Of a DNA stretch of 64,000 bases, positions 40,598 through 49,998 are shown in pieces. Below the pieces are notes generated by a model. It worked only from the letters and a program-made list of their open reading frames with translations, did no database searches and was not told the DNA's origin. This DNA comes from Clostridia bacterium (GTDB lineage: Bacteria > Bacillota > Clostridia > Lachnospirales > Lachnospiraceae): assembly GCA_910575725.1 (NCBI GenBank), contig CAJTFE010000001.1, forward strand, positions 142,816 through 206,815. Reading direction: 5' to 3'. The translations under genes were made by a program, and so were the position numbers. Numbering within the stretch: the first letter of the stretch is position 1; each line of letters starts with the position of its first letter.

Positions 40598-40726
40598 ATG
40601 TTCAACTTTTTCCCTTTCATTGGCAGTGATTTGACAATTAACCTTGTGGGATTTACTGGACTTCTGCTTGTTATTGTAATAGGCATCTGCCGGATTATTG
40701 ATACAATCCGAAATAAAAGTGAATAA
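40598..40726 (+). CDS. Single-span small membrane protein
   Basis: ATG 40598 follows an ideal AAAGGAG seven bases upstream and encodes 42 residues: a short start, a hydrophobic helix (LVGFTGLLLVIVIGICRII) and a charged tail (DTIRNKSE). It is shorter than most gene callers accept, but ribosome site and helix support it. Function unknown; the alpha/beta hydrolase gene starts 23 bases later. Confidence 0.6.
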   Translation: MFNFFPFIGSDLTINLVGFTGLLLVIVIGICRIIDTIRNKSE

Positions 40727-40749
40727 TTCCGGCTTATGGAGACAGACAA

Positions 40750-41562
40750 ATGATTGAAAAAACATATACAACACCATCAGGCACGATCCATTATTGGATT
40801 CATACAATAGCTGCTGACACCGCAGCCTTGGTTTTCCTGCCGGGACTGACAGCCGACCACAGATTATTTGACAAACAAATCGAATACTTTAAAAACCGCT
40901 ACAATGTCCTTGTATGGGACCCGCCCGCCCATGCATCCTCATGGCCCTTTCAATTTGATTTTGATCTGATGGATAAAGCAAAATGGCTGAACGGAATCTT
41001 TGAACAGGAGAAAATAACAAAACCCGTGATTATAGGACAATCCATGGGCGGCTACGTTGGACAGGCCTACGCCCAGCTATATCCGAAGAACTTAAAGGGA
41101 TTCGTTTCTATTGATTCCGCTCCATTACAAAGAAAGTATGTAACAGGAATCGAGCTCTGGTTATTAAAAAGAATGGAACCCGTTTACTTTTATTATCCCT
41201 GGAAATCCCTGTTAAAGTCCGGTACAAATGGTGTTGCAGTATCGGAATATGGGAGAAAACGGATGCATGAAATGATGATGGTATACGACGGAGATAAAAA
41301 GCGGTATTCCCAGATAGCCGGTCATGGATTCAAAATTCTTGCAAATGCAATGGAAAAGGATCTGCCCTATGAGCTCAAATGTCCTGCACTATTAATCTGC
41401 GGTGAAAAAGATCACGCCGGTTCCTGCATCAGATATAATAAGGCATGGCATCGAAACACCCATATCCCTTTAAAATGGATAAAAGACGCAGGACATAATT
41501 CAAACACAGATCAGCCGGAGATTGTAAATCAGCTGATTGAAGAGCTGGTAAGAAACATTTGA
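40750..41562 (+). CDS. Alpha/beta fold hydrolase
   Basis: The 270-residue protein has the hydrolase fold with oxyanion segment LVFLPGLTADHRLFD, nucleophile elbow IIGQSMGGYVGQA (Ser about 98), an acid in LLICGEKDHAGSC and the final His in IKDAGHNSNTDQP. It resembles small clostridial esterase or lactonase-like hydrolases; substrate unknown. The ribosome site is modest (GGAGAC). Confidence 0.88.
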   Translation: MIEKTYTTPSGTIHYWIHTIAADTAALVFLPGLTADHRLFDKQIEYFKNRYNVLVWDPPAHASSWPFQFDFDLMDKAKWLNGIFEQEKITKPVIIGQSMGGYVGQAYAQLYPKNLKGFVSIDSAPLQRKYVTGIELWLLKRMEPVYFYYPWKSLLKSGTNGVAVSEYGRKRMHEMMMVYDGDKKRYSQIAGHGFKILANAMEKDLPYELKCPALLICGEKDHAGSCIRYNKAWHRNTHIPLKWIKDAGHNSNTDQPEIVNQLIEELVRNI

Positions 41563-41573
41563 TCAAATCGTCC

Positions 41574-41719
41574 CTGCTAGTTATGCTGTACTTTGGTGCA
41601 CAGCCGGAGGCAGAGGGATTTTATGAAAAAAATGGCTGATGTTTGAGCCAATGGATACGACCTTGTTTGATGATTTTATGAGACTGCTTGGAATCAAACG
41701 AAAGCCAAACAGGAAGTAG
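41574..41719 (+). pseudogene. GNAT acetyltransferase, C-terminal remnant with frameshift
   Basis: The frame from 41574 encodes LYFGAQPEAEGFYEKNG, the GFYEKxGF-type end of GNAT acetyltransferases, and stops at 41639. A shifted frame then continues with MFEPMDTTLFDDFMRLLGIKRKPNRK. A run of seven A in the GFYEKN codons is the probable site of the indel. The N-terminal two thirds of the gene are absent. Confidence 0.6.
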
Positions 41720-41817
41720 CTTCTTCGCACACATATTTTTTATGGAAAATTAAATAAGGATGAGACATTTCATGTAAAAACCGTAGTATAAAGGTGAGGC
41801 AGAAAGGATGTGAAGAA

Positions 41818-42375
41818 TTGGAAGATAGTAAGATCATCGATTTGTTTTATGAGCGTTCAGAGCAGGCAATCGTTGAACTATCTAAGAAATACAATTCTGT
41901 ATTCACCAAGGTTGCTGACAATATATTAAATGATGTACGTGATACGGAAGAATGTGTAAATGACGCATATCTCGGAGCGTGGAATACAATACCGCCTCAA
42001 AATCCAAATCCGCTTTTGAGTTACGTCTGCCGCATTGTCCGTAATCTCGCCATCAAAAAGTATCATGCAAACACTGCAGCAAAACGAAACAGTATTTACG
42101 ATGTTTCCCTGAATGAACTGGAAAACTGTTTTCCGTCATCCACTTCGGTTGAAGATGAATTTCATGCAAATGAGCTCGCACTTGTCATAGACAGATTTCT
42201 TGAAACACTGGATCAGGAAAATAGAATCATGTTTGTCCGCCGATACTGGTATTCCGATTCCATTGGGGATATTGCGGCGCTGTTTCATACAAGCAGCCAT
42301 AACATATCGGTTCGGCTCTCCAGAACCCGTGGGAAACTGAAAAAATATCTGATACGAAACGGGGTATCCTTATGA
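41818..42375 (+). CDS. ECF-type RNA polymerase sigma factor, pair 1
   Basis: The 185-residue protein has sigma region 2 (DSKIIDLFYERSEQAIVELSKKYNSVFTKVADNILNDVRDTEECVNDAYLGAWNTIPP) and region 4 (LDQENRIMFVRRYWYSDSIGDIAALFHTSSHNISVRLSRTRGKLKKYLIRNG). I placed the start at TTG 41818, after AGAAAGGATG, because the paralogue at 48312 begins at the equivalent residue and has the same length. The stop overlaps the start of the membrane partner by four bases. Confidence 0.9.
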   Translation: MEDSKIIDLFYERSEQAIVELSKKYNSVFTKVADNILNDVRDTEECVNDAYLGAWNTIPPQNPNPLLSYVCRIVRNLAIKKYHANTAAKRNSIYDVSLNELENCFPSSTSVEDEFHANELALVIDRFLETLDQENRIMFVRRYWYSDSIGDIAALFHTSSHNISVRLSRTRGKLKKYLIRNGVSL

Positions 42376-43559
42376 GAAAAAGAAAAATTTCCGAAATCAT
42401 CGGCAATATCAATCAAAAATATGTAGACGAAGCTGCCGCTTATACCGGCATAGAAAAGCATGACCGCCCTTATGCCTGGAAAAAATGGAGTGGGCTTGCA
42501 GCCAGCTTTGCCCTGCTTATGATTGCAGGAGCAGCAATCCTGCCGGCAGTCCTTAAGGGCAGCGAAGCGGATTCGGCAAAATATAAATATCATATTTCCG
42601 GGGCGGAAGGGGATATGGAATGGCCCTGGGAATACAAAACCGACAGTGAGAAATATCAAACCATCGAATTTAACGGCAATGCATATAGCATTAAAAATCT
42701 AAATTCCATTGACACAGAATTGCTTGGGGATATCCTTGGCACCTGCAAAGCAGAGGGGATAGATCCCTATACCGGAAAAAAATACACCGAGACATTTGAA
42801 GTACGAAAAATCAATGGTGTATCAGAAGAAAGACTTGTTGCAGCCGGCAATGACAATGGATTCTATGTTTACCGGCTAAACGAAGAAACAACGCCTGCAA
42901 CGTTCGGAGAAGTGATAGAACTCTATGGGCTGACACAGAACCTCCAATTCAATCACTATACGGTCTGTGAGGGATATGATGAAAAAGGTTACTTTACTGT
43001 AAATGATGATGCGTATATCTGGCAGATCCTTTCTGAATGCCGTGATGCCAGGCTGTACAGCGAAACGGATGTATTTGACGGAAGTAATCGAAATTATCTG
43101 ACATTTACCGCAACATCGGATGCTCTGGGTGTATACAAAGGGGCAGTATATATTTCTGAGGACGGATACTTTGCAACCAATATCTTTGACTACAGTTATA
43201 TTTACTTCATCGGAGAAGAGGCAGCGGGAAAAATCATCAACTATGTTAAAAATAATTCTGCAAAAGCAGCATTTGAGCCTTATGAGCTTACCATAGCCGG
43301 AACGCTGACCGAGATTGGTGACGGCTATGTGCTGATTGACGATCGTGTTCTTTGCACAAACGAAGAGGACGGTGCGGTTTACAAAATCTATACCGGCGAT
43401 ATAAGAATGAGAAGATGCATTGAATGCACAGACATGAAAGTCGGAGATACTGTTGCAGTAAAGTATAGAGGGAATATTTCTGATGGCAATGAAATTGGCA
43501 GTGCATATTCCATGTATAAAGGAACACTGGTTGACGGCGGTTTAGCCATCCCCGAATAA
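42372..43559 (+). CDS. Membrane-anchored partner of ECF sigma factor (anti-sigma-like)
   Basis: The 395-residue protein has a cytoplasmic N-terminus of about 45 residues (KISEIIGNINQKYVDEAAAYTGIE), one membrane segment (about 48-66) and a large extracytoplasmic domain with no recognised fold; the end (YELTIAGTLTEIGDGYVLIDD...) looks like an OB-type barrel. The ATGA overlap with the sigma gene and the topology fit a regulator that holds or senses for the sigma factor. The paralogous pair at 48312 has the same layout. Confidence 0.72.
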   Translation: MRKRKISEIIGNINQKYVDEAAAYTGIEKHDRPYAWKKWSGLAASFALLMIAGAAILPAVLKGSEADSAKYKYHISGAEGDMEWPWEYKTDSEKYQTIEFNGNAYSIKNLNSIDTELLGDILGTCKAEGIDPYTGKKYTETFEVRKINGVSEERLVAAGNDNGFYVYRLNEETTPATFGEVIELYGLTQNLQFNHYTVCEGYDEKGYFTVNDDAYIWQILSECRDARLYSETDVFDGSNRNYLTFTATSDALGVYKGAVYISEDGYFATNIFDYSYIYFIGEEAAGKIINYVKNNSAKAAFEPYELTIAGTLTEIGDGYVLIDDRVLCTNEEDGAVYKIYTGDIRMRRCIECTDMKVGDTVAVKYRGNISDGNEIGSAYSMYKGTLVDGGLAIPE

Positions 43560-43629
43560 TAAAGGAACAATGGACAGCATCACAGAAACTGAATTTTTAA
43601 ATCTGATTTGCATGGAGGAATCCGTACCT

Positions 43630-44169
43630 ATGAAGAGATATATTGCATTTTTGCGCGGTATCAATATAAGTGGGAAAAATAAGATATCAATGGCAGAATT
43701 AAAGAAAGGCTTTGAAGAACTTGGCTTTCAGGAAGTTAAAACATACTTAAACAGCGGCAATGTGATTTTTTCAAGTGAGAAAGATGATACAGGAAGCCTT
43801 ATAAACCAGATAGAAGCCATGATAAAAAACAAATTTGACTTGGACATTCCCGTTTTTGCCCTGTCACAAGAAGAGCTTGCGGACATTCTGCACCATGCAC
43901 CTGACTGGTGGGGCGGGGAAAGCAAAGAAATCTATGACAATCTGATTTTCATAATACCTCCGGCCACATCAGCCGAAGTATTCAGTGAAATCGGAGAGCC
44001 CAAGGCAGAATTAGAGCAGGTAAAGGGTTACAAAGAAGTGATATTCTGGTCGTTCAGCCGAAAGGATTATCAGAAGACAAACTGGTGGTCAAAGACAGCA
44101 AGCACAAATATCAGCAGCAAACTGACAATCAGAACGGCAAACACGGTCAGGAAAATCGTGAACATGTAA
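43630..44169 (+). CDS. DUF1697 family protein
   Basis: The 179-residue protein fits DUF1697 from end to end: RYIAFLRGINISGKNKISMAELKKGFEELGFQEVKTYLNSGNVIFSS and SRKDYQKTNWWSKTASTNISSKLTIRTANTVRKI. Function is unknown. ATG 43630 agrees with the conserved family start; the open frame begins 20 codons earlier without ribosome site. Confidence 0.9.
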   Translation: MKRYIAFLRGINISGKNKISMAELKKGFEELGFQEVKTYLNSGNVIFSSEKDDTGSLINQIEAMIKNKFDLDIPVFALSQEELADILHHAPDWWGGESKEIYDNLIFIIPPATSAEVFSEIGEPKAELEQVKGYKEVIFWSFSRKDYQKTNWWSKTASTNISSKLTIRTANTVRKIVNM

Positions 44170-44197
44170 TTTGCTTTCCGGGTTATTCCTGCAGGCA

Positions 44198-44311
44198 ATG
44201 AGCGAGACAGATATGTTAAATTCCGGCTTGCCGGTTTATAGAGTTGTTAAAAGGGGAGCAAAGATCAAAGAAAATCTGTCAGCAGTCAAATCCGGCCGGA
44301 TAAACGAATGA
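44198..44311 (+). other. Short open frame, probably a remnant
   Basis: A 37-codon frame (SETDMLNSGLPVYRVVKRGAKIKENLSAVKSGRINE) lies between the DUF1697 gene and a terminator. No ribosome site is visible and I recognise no family. Composition looks coding, so it may be the end of a lost gene. Confidence 0.3.
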
Positions 44312-44327
44312 AAGTGATTTTGATGGT

Positions 44328-44353
44328 TTGTGGGGATTTAAAAATCCCCACAA
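44328..44353. terminator. Bidirectional terminator between convergent genes
   Basis: TTGTGGGGATT/AATCCCCACAA arms around TTAA form a near-perfect 26-base palindrome between the plus-strand DUF1697 region and the minus-strand M56 gene. Confidence 0.6.
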
Positions 44354-44410
44354 TAAGCGGCAAACTGATCCTTTTTCTGCTGACAAAGGACAACTCTTAT
44401 AAGCGGTACT

Positions 44411-46234
44411 TTATTGAATAGCATATATTTCTCCCTCGTCAGCAATATCTATCAGTGTAATTTCAAAGGACAATGTCATAGCTTCGCCGGACAGGCTGTC
44501 TGCAAGCTTAGCGGCTTCGTCTGTGAGGGCTGCTTTGATGCTGCCGTCTATGGCGCCGGCCGTAATTTCCGCTTCGCTTAGGCTGTCCAGGTAGTTTTGC
44601 ATTTCTTCTCTGAAAGTTAATAAGGTCTGCTCCCTTTTGGCAACCGTTAAAAGTTCCGGTTTGCTGATGGAGTAAGTGACCTGGAAATCAACAAAGCAAT
44701 TGAAGTCATACATGATTTCCCCCTCATTCAGCTCTTCTAAGGGCCAGCTCATTTTTGATATTGATGCGAAATATGTAAATTCTTCTCCCATTTTCTCGCA
44801 GTATAATTCGTTGGTGGAAAGATTCATGGTTGTTGCGAAAAAGTCATAGTTTTCATCATAGGGCGATATGGTGTTTATTACATCGGCCTGTGCTGCAAGC
44901 AACTCTGTTAATTCATCGGGTGTTGAGGCCAGTGCGGCGTTGAAGTCGGCTACACTTTGGTCTAAATAGTTTTCGGTTTTATATGCTAGCAGCTTTGCAT
45001 ATGAGGGGGAGGAACTGGAAATGCCGCCGATACCTGCTGCGGTTTTCATGATGAGTTCCTTTTCTGCCGCCGTAAGGGATTTCATTTGTTCGCACTGTTT
45101 TACAACGTCTTCCAAAAGTGTTTCCGAATTGGGGAAAGGACCAACAGTAGTATAGCTGCCTTTTCGCACTAATACAAACTGGATGTTTCCGGCGGTAACG
45201 GAAGCCAGCGGTTTGTCTTTTTCTTCTGCGCCATCGCAGAAGATGTAATAAACACCGTCTTCTGTTAAAACTTCGTTCTGTATTTCTCTGTCTTTCCATG
45301 TGGTTTTATTGCCAGATACGGCGTAGGCGCCCATTGCAAAAAAGCAGATACAGATCGCAGTGGAGAAAACAGCGGTAGCAGCAATAATGGTTTTTGATTT
45401 TTTCTTGAAATTGATAATAGCACCTAACCTTTCTTTTAATTGTTCTGCTCCTTCTGTCAAGGTGAGGGAAGCCAGGGAGCTTTTGTAAGGATTGCCTGTT
45501 TTTATAAAGGATATGAGTGTATCTCCATATTCACGTCTTGCCTTATGGTCAAGTAGGCTTATAACTTTTTCATCACATGCTAATTCACAGGCTTTATTTA
45601 CCTCTGTTTCCAGTAAATATACAAAGGGGTTGAACCAGTGGATGCAGACAACAAATTGTATCAGCCATTTGTATAACAGGTCTTTTTGTCTGCAGTGTGT
45701 CAGTTCATGTATAAAGATATAGGAGAGCTCCTTATCTTTTAATTCGCCGACGGGTAAAATAATGTCTGGACGAATGAAGCCGGTCATTATGGGAGAAGCG
45801 GTCAATGAATTTTGGGATAGTTCTACGCTCGCTTTGATATTCAGTTTTTCTTTGCAGTCAGACAGGAGGTTTAAGATTTTGATATCGGATACCTCCGTAC
45901 TACCGGCGTTCATGTATTTTAGAAAGCTCTGATACATGGTTATTTTGCGGACAAACAGAACCAGTGCGGATACGAACCAGATGAGAAACAGACAGATGTA
46001 TCTGTCAAATGGCTTATCCGGGGCAGGGGCGCTTATATCTTTAATTATCTCTGGCGGTTCTGGGCTGTTGTCAGCCGTATTGATGGAAACGGGTGTATGC
46101 TGGCCTGTGGAAATTGTGTTTGCCTCGGGGGCTGTATCAAACCTTTCGAACAGGCTTCCGACAATCGTAGTGTCGGGGGTAAAGGGGAGCAGGAACCGCA
46201 GCGCTGCGATGATAAAGATGTAATACTGCCAGCG
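44411..46234 (-). pseudogene. BlaR1-like M56 peptidase, N-terminally deleted
   Basis: The frame is open from about 46234 to 44411 and matches the intact protein at 52801-54939 from its residue 35 on (RWQYY...LRFLLPFTPDTTIVGSLFE). It retains the zinc motif FIHELTHCRQKD, the HWFNPFVYLLE segment and the extracellular C-terminal domain. The first membrane helix and start codon are gone, and the frame is joined to the tail of a blaI-like gene out of register. Reinitiation at an internal ATG (45937) would give 508 residues lacking the first membrane segments, so function is doubtful. Confidence 0.8.
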
Positions 46235-46480
46235 TCTGCCGAAAGAATGTCCTGCCGCAATAGGGTTGATACCAGATTTTTTACGTTTCCCCCGTAGACT
46301 TTGTCAAGAAATCTGTGGGTCTGCATGGCCTGGTATTCTGCCTCTGTTACAGTTGCCGTATATTCGTTCCGCCTGCCTATTTTCTTGATTTTCAGGAACT
46401 TTTTTTCTGCCAGACGGGAGAGCAGGGTGAGTACGGTGTTGTTCTTCCATTCGTTTTTGTCTTTTTCCAGTTCTTTTTTG
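46235..46480 (-). pseudogene. BlaI-like repressor, truncated at both ends
   Basis: The minus-strand frame encodes ELEKDKNEWKNNTVLTLLSRL through THRFLDKVYGGNVKNLVSTLLRQDILSAD, nearly identical to the intact BlaI at 54932-55306. The N-terminal 35 residues, including part of the DNA-binding helix, are absent, and the C-terminus is cut where the BlaR1 remnant begins. Confidence 0.8.
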
Positions 46481-46566
46481 CATCAGGGATCATATTGCTC
46501 AGCTTTCATATTCCCTTTCATTCCGGTTCCACGGATGAAGATCGGGAAGTGATTCCTGCAAAGAAA

Positions 46567-46607
46567 AAAATCAAAGGGTGCTCATAGCGCTCACCCTTTG
46601 ATTTTAA
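46567..46607. terminator. Hairpin terminator downstream of the blaI remnant region
   Basis: ATCAAAGGGTG/CACCCTTTGAT arms with a 10-base loop; T runs flank the stem on both sides (AAAAAA before, TTTTAAA after), so it can act in both directions. Confidence 0.65.
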
Positions 46608-46729
46608 AGTCTCCCACTGTCTGGCAGGAACTCTCCTGATGATGGTTTCCCATCTCTGATATTGTCATACGTTTTGGTAAGAAATATGTCAATAAAAATG
46701 AGCATTATATTGTACAGGGATTTTAGTCC

Positions 46730-47965
46730 TTATGTTTCACATAACAGCCAGTCAATCAAGTACAGGGACTTGATTCCGTCATAGGAATTAATATAGCTTC
46801 TATCCATGGACAATACAATTTTCTCGTAATTATCAGGTATCAGGCGCAATGGTCTGAGTTCCCGTTCACGGGTTTCAGGTGACAGCATGCTTTCCGTTAC
46901 CTGAATATACAGCTTGTCATTGGGTTTTTCGGCCACAAAGTCAACTTCTGTTTCTCCCACCTTTCCGATAGAGACACGGTAGTCACGCCGAATCAGTTCC
47001 AGGAACACGATGTTTTCGATAATATGGCCCCGATCCCCGTCTCGATAGCCCAGGAGCATGTTGCGAAATCCCATATCAATGATGTAGTTCTTTCCTAATG
47101 TTTTCAACAATTGCTTGCCTTTTACATCATATCTTCCAACAGAGTAGAAGATAAATGCGCTGTGCAGCATGGAAATGTATTTATCTATGGTTTTTCCTGC
47201 GATATTTTTGCCTTTTCCATTTTGAATGCCGCCCTCATTGGACAGAACATTGCCGATGCTGTTGGGAGAGGTAATGCTGCCAATATTGGAGCAAAGGAAC
47301 AGCACGATTTTTTGGAGGATTCCTTGATCCGCCTGATTGTTTCGCTGGAGAATATCACGCAGTACGACGGTGGAGTAAATACCCTCCAGCGCCTGATTGC
47401 TTCTTGCTTCATTGAAGTGATATTCTCTCAAAATCGGCATACCGCCAAACTGGAGATATCTCTGGAACTTTTCTTCCGCCGTGACAGAGGGGTCAAATTC
47501 GTAGAAAGTCAGAAATTCCTGAAAGGACAGCGGCAGCATACGGATTTCCACGTATCTGCCGGACAGCAGCGTAGAAAACTCCGTAGAAAGCAAGTAGGCA
47601 TTGGAGCCGGTAATGTAGATATCTACATCAAAATCAAGGCGAAACGATTCCACGGCCTTTTCCCAATGCTCCACAGCTTGAAGCTCATCAAAAATCAGAT
47701 AGGTCTTTTGTCCTTTCGGAATGCGCTCACTGACGTAGTCATAGAAAGCAAGGTAATCAAAAAGATTCCGATAGCGCAGGGATTCCAGGTTCATATGAAT
47801 GATATTGGAATCAGCCACTCCATTGTCAGACAGATACTGGTGAAACAGATCCAGCAGGGATGATTTTCCGCATCTGCGGATACCGGTGACGATTTTGACC
47901 AGATCCACATCTTTGTTTTGGATAAGCTGATTTAAATATTTAGGGCGATTTATAAGTTCAACCAT
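46730..47965 (-). CDS. AAA ATPase with DUF4143 domain
   Basis: The 411-residue protein has an N-terminal ATPase (KIVTGIRRCGKSSLLDLFHQYL Walker A, TYLIFDELQAVEHWEKAV Walker B, IYITGSNAYLLS sensor) and the C-terminal DUF4143 nuclease-like domain, with GETEVDFVAEKPNDKLYIQVTESM as the D-ExK-like core. The family is common, often strain-variable, and of unresolved function. The ribosome site (AGGAGGTGCGC) precedes the start on the minus strand. It appears monocistronic. Confidence 0.9.
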   Translation of the reverse strand: MVELINRPKYLNQLIQNKDVDLVKIVTGIRRCGKSSLLDLFHQYLSDNGVADSNIIHMNLESLRYRNLFDYLAFYDYVSERIPKGQKTYLIFDELQAVEHWEKAVESFRLDFDVDIYITGSNAYLLSTEFSTLLSGRYVEIRMLPLSFQEFLTFYEFDPSVTAEEKFQRYLQFGGMPILREYHFNEARSNQALEGIYSTVVLRDILQRNNQADQGILQKIVLFLCSNIGSITSPNSIGNVLSNEGGIQNGKGKNIAGKTIDKYISMLHSAFIFYSVGRYDVKGKQLLKTLGKNYIIDMGFRNMLLGYRDGDRGHIIENIVFLELIRRDYRVSIGKVGETEVDFVAEKPNDKLYIQVTESMLSPETRERELRPLRLIPDNYEKIVLSMDRSYINSYDGIKSLYLIDWLLCET

Positions 47966-48063
47966 AGCGCACCTCCTAAAGCTCTTATCCTTATTATACC
48001 CAAAAAACCGGAAAAAGCAATTGTTTCGGACTTGAAATTCAGAAAATTAATAAAATAATATAT

Positions 48064-48085
48064 TTTCAGACTTATAAGTCTGAAA
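48064..48085. promoter_or_regulatory. Perfect 22-base palindrome between DUF4143 and sigma genes
   Basis: TTTCAGACTTA followed by its exact complement TAAGTCTGAAA. It lies 99 bases upstream of the DUF4143 gene and 227 upstream of the sigma gene. A diverged relative, TTTCGGACTTGAAATTC, lies at 48024-48040. The rest of the 346-base gap holds no gene. It could be an operator; no regulator is assigned. Confidence 0.6.
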
Positions 48086-48311
48086 TTCTTATAATAGATA
48101 AAGTTTCATACGTGAAGGTTAGAAAAAATATTCAGAATACTTGATTCAAGATCAGACAGTCAACAATTCCGGTCCGCCTTTTTCTTTTAGAATCATACGG
48201 GATACTGTATAATGTGAAAAAATGAATAAAAAAACAAAATTCCCCCAATATTTTTTCCTGTTTTGCGGCTATATATGAAGAAACTCAAATTTTTAAGAAA
48301 GGAGACTGGAA

Positions 48312-48869
48312 GTGGAGGATGAACAGATTATTAAATGGTACCTTGAACGTAATGAAAAGGCGCTAAAAGAAACACAGAATAAGTATGGCTCCTATTGTTT
48401 TGGCATTGCGAAGAATATCCTTACTGTTCGGGAAGATGCGGAAGAGTGCGTAAATGATACCTGGCATTTATCATGGAATAAAATTCCGCCGGTTATTCCG
48501 GTGTCCTTAAAGGCGTTTCTCGGAAAGCTTGTGAGAGACACGGCAATCAGCCAATACAGGGCAAATCATGCGAAAAAGAGATACAGAGGAATGGAAATGC
48601 TTTTTGATGAACTGGAAGAATGCATTCCCTCTGATTTCGATGTGGAAGAAAATTTTGCTCATCAGCAATTGGCGGAATGGATAAATAATTGGCTGGGAGA
48701 GCTTCCGAAAGAGGATCGGGTTCTGTTTATCAAAAGGTACTATTATGGTGATGCAGTAAAGAAATTGGCAAAAGTGACTGGCTGCACGGAAAATCAAATG
48801 GCACAAAGGATGCTGAAATTAAGAAAAAAATTGAAAATGTTTTTATACGGAAATGGGGTAAGTGTATGA
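48312..48869 (+). CDS. ECF-type RNA polymerase sigma factor, pair 2
   Basis: The 185-residue protein parallels the sigma factor at 41818, with region 2 (EDEQIIKWYLERNEKALKETQNKYGSYCFGIAKNILTVREDAEECVNDTWHLSWNKIPP) and region 4 (LPKEDRVLFIKRYYYGDAVKKLAKVTGCTENQMAQRMLKLRKKLKMFLYGNGV). It starts at GTG 48312 after AAAGGAGACTGG. The stop overlaps the partner gene by four bases. Confidence 0.9.
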   Translation: MEDEQIIKWYLERNEKALKETQNKYGSYCFGIAKNILTVREDAEECVNDTWHLSWNKIPPVIPVSLKAFLGKLVRDTAISQYRANHAKKRYRGMEMLFDELEECIPSDFDVEENFAHQQLAEWINNWLGELPKEDRVLFIKRYYYGDAVKKLAKVTGCTENQMAQRMLKLRKKLKMFLYGNGVSV

Positions 48870-49879
48870 CGGTAGAGGATTTGTATCATGGGATATCAGA
48901 AATTCATCCAAAGTATTTAGAAGAGGCTGATGCTTATAAAGTACGAAAGCTCGCCGGGTGGAAAAAATGGGCAGCTGCTGCATGCATATGTGTCTGCTTT
49001 GGTTCTGCGGTGCCGGTTTTATCGGCTGCGGATAATAAAATTGCGTATGAGTTATTATATATGATTTCTCCATCTGCTGCTCAGAAATTAAAACCTGTCA
49101 GGATTTCCTGTGAGGATAATGGGATTAAGATGGAGGTGGCGGCGGCAAATATTGAGGGTCATAAGGCCGCAATCTTAGTGTCTATGCAGGACGTAAAAGG
49201 AAACCGCCTTGATGAGACCGCAGACTTATTTGACAGTTATAGCATTCATACTCCGTATGACCAAAGGGGAGGCTGCTTTTTCGCTGGATATGATGAGGAA
49301 ACTGCAACAGTCACATTTCTGCTGGAGATTGAGCAGATGAATAAAGTGCTGATTCCCGGAGACAAGATTACGTTTTCAGTCGGAGAAATCCTGGTTGGAA
49401 AGAAACACAGCGATTTGAAGCTTGAGACAATAGACTTAAAGGAATTACCGGTGATAAATAATTTTAAGGCGAATCCTGATATCAGCGGATATGGCGGAAT
49501 GGATCTGGATTCTTTGGAGGAAGATAAGATACGGCTTATGGAACCGGATAAGGAATCCGCAGTTGTTCTGGAAAAGGGTGTTGCCTTAACCGGATATGGA
49601 ATTCTGGATAATGAGCTGCATGTACAGGTGCGATACGCTGATATTCTTGAGACAGATAACCATGGCAGGATTTATTTGAAAAATGAAAATGGGGAAGCAG
49701 TCTATGATCAGTATAGTGTCAGCTTTCGGGATGACGATGGAAGAGACAATTATCAGGAGTATGTTTTTCCCATACCTGCTGATGGTTTAGACAGCTATGA
49801 AATATGGGGGGAATTCTGGACGTGCAGCAGCGGACCCATAAAAGGCAATTGGCAGGTGACTTTTCCGTTGACTGATTAG
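48866..49879 (+). CDS. Membrane-anchored partner of ECF sigma factor (DUF4179-like)
   Basis: The 337-residue protein has a short cytoplasmic start (TVEDLYHGISEIHPKYLEEADAYKV), one membrane segment (about residues 33-52) and an extracytoplasmic beta-rich region resembling DUF4179/DUF5643-type domains (KMEVAAANIEGHKAAILVSMQDVKGNRL). The N-terminus aligns with that of the partner at 42372 (GNINQKYVDEAAAY), supporting common origin of both pairs. ATGA overlap couples it to the sigma gene. Confidence 0.75.
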   Translation: MTVEDLYHGISEIHPKYLEEADAYKVRKLAGWKKWAAAACICVCFGSAVPVLSAADNKIAYELLYMISPSAAQKLKPVRISCEDNGIKMEVAAANIEGHKAAILVSMQDVKGNRLDETADLFDSYSIHTPYDQRGGCFFAGYDEETATVTFLLEIEQMNKVLIPGDKITFSVGEILVGKKHSDLKLETIDLKELPVINNFKANPDISGYGGMDLDSLEEDKIRLMEPDKESAVVLEKGVALTGYGILDNELHVQVRYADILETDNHGRIYLKNENGEAVYDQYSVSFRDDDGRDNYQEYVFPIPADGLDSYEIWGEFWTCSSGPIKGNWQVTFPLTD

Positions 49880-49998
49880 CAGCGTGCCGGGGAGCGGGAG
49901 TGCTCCCCGCAATAGAAAAGGATAATTTCCATAATTTGGAAAATATCCTTTTAATGGTGCAGTCACTTTTTCTCGCCTATCCCTTTTTACAAAATACT

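Noticed and set aside
44198..44311. Possible functional small gene after DUF1697
   Set aside because: There is no ribosome site and no recognisable family; kept only as a low-confidence remnant.
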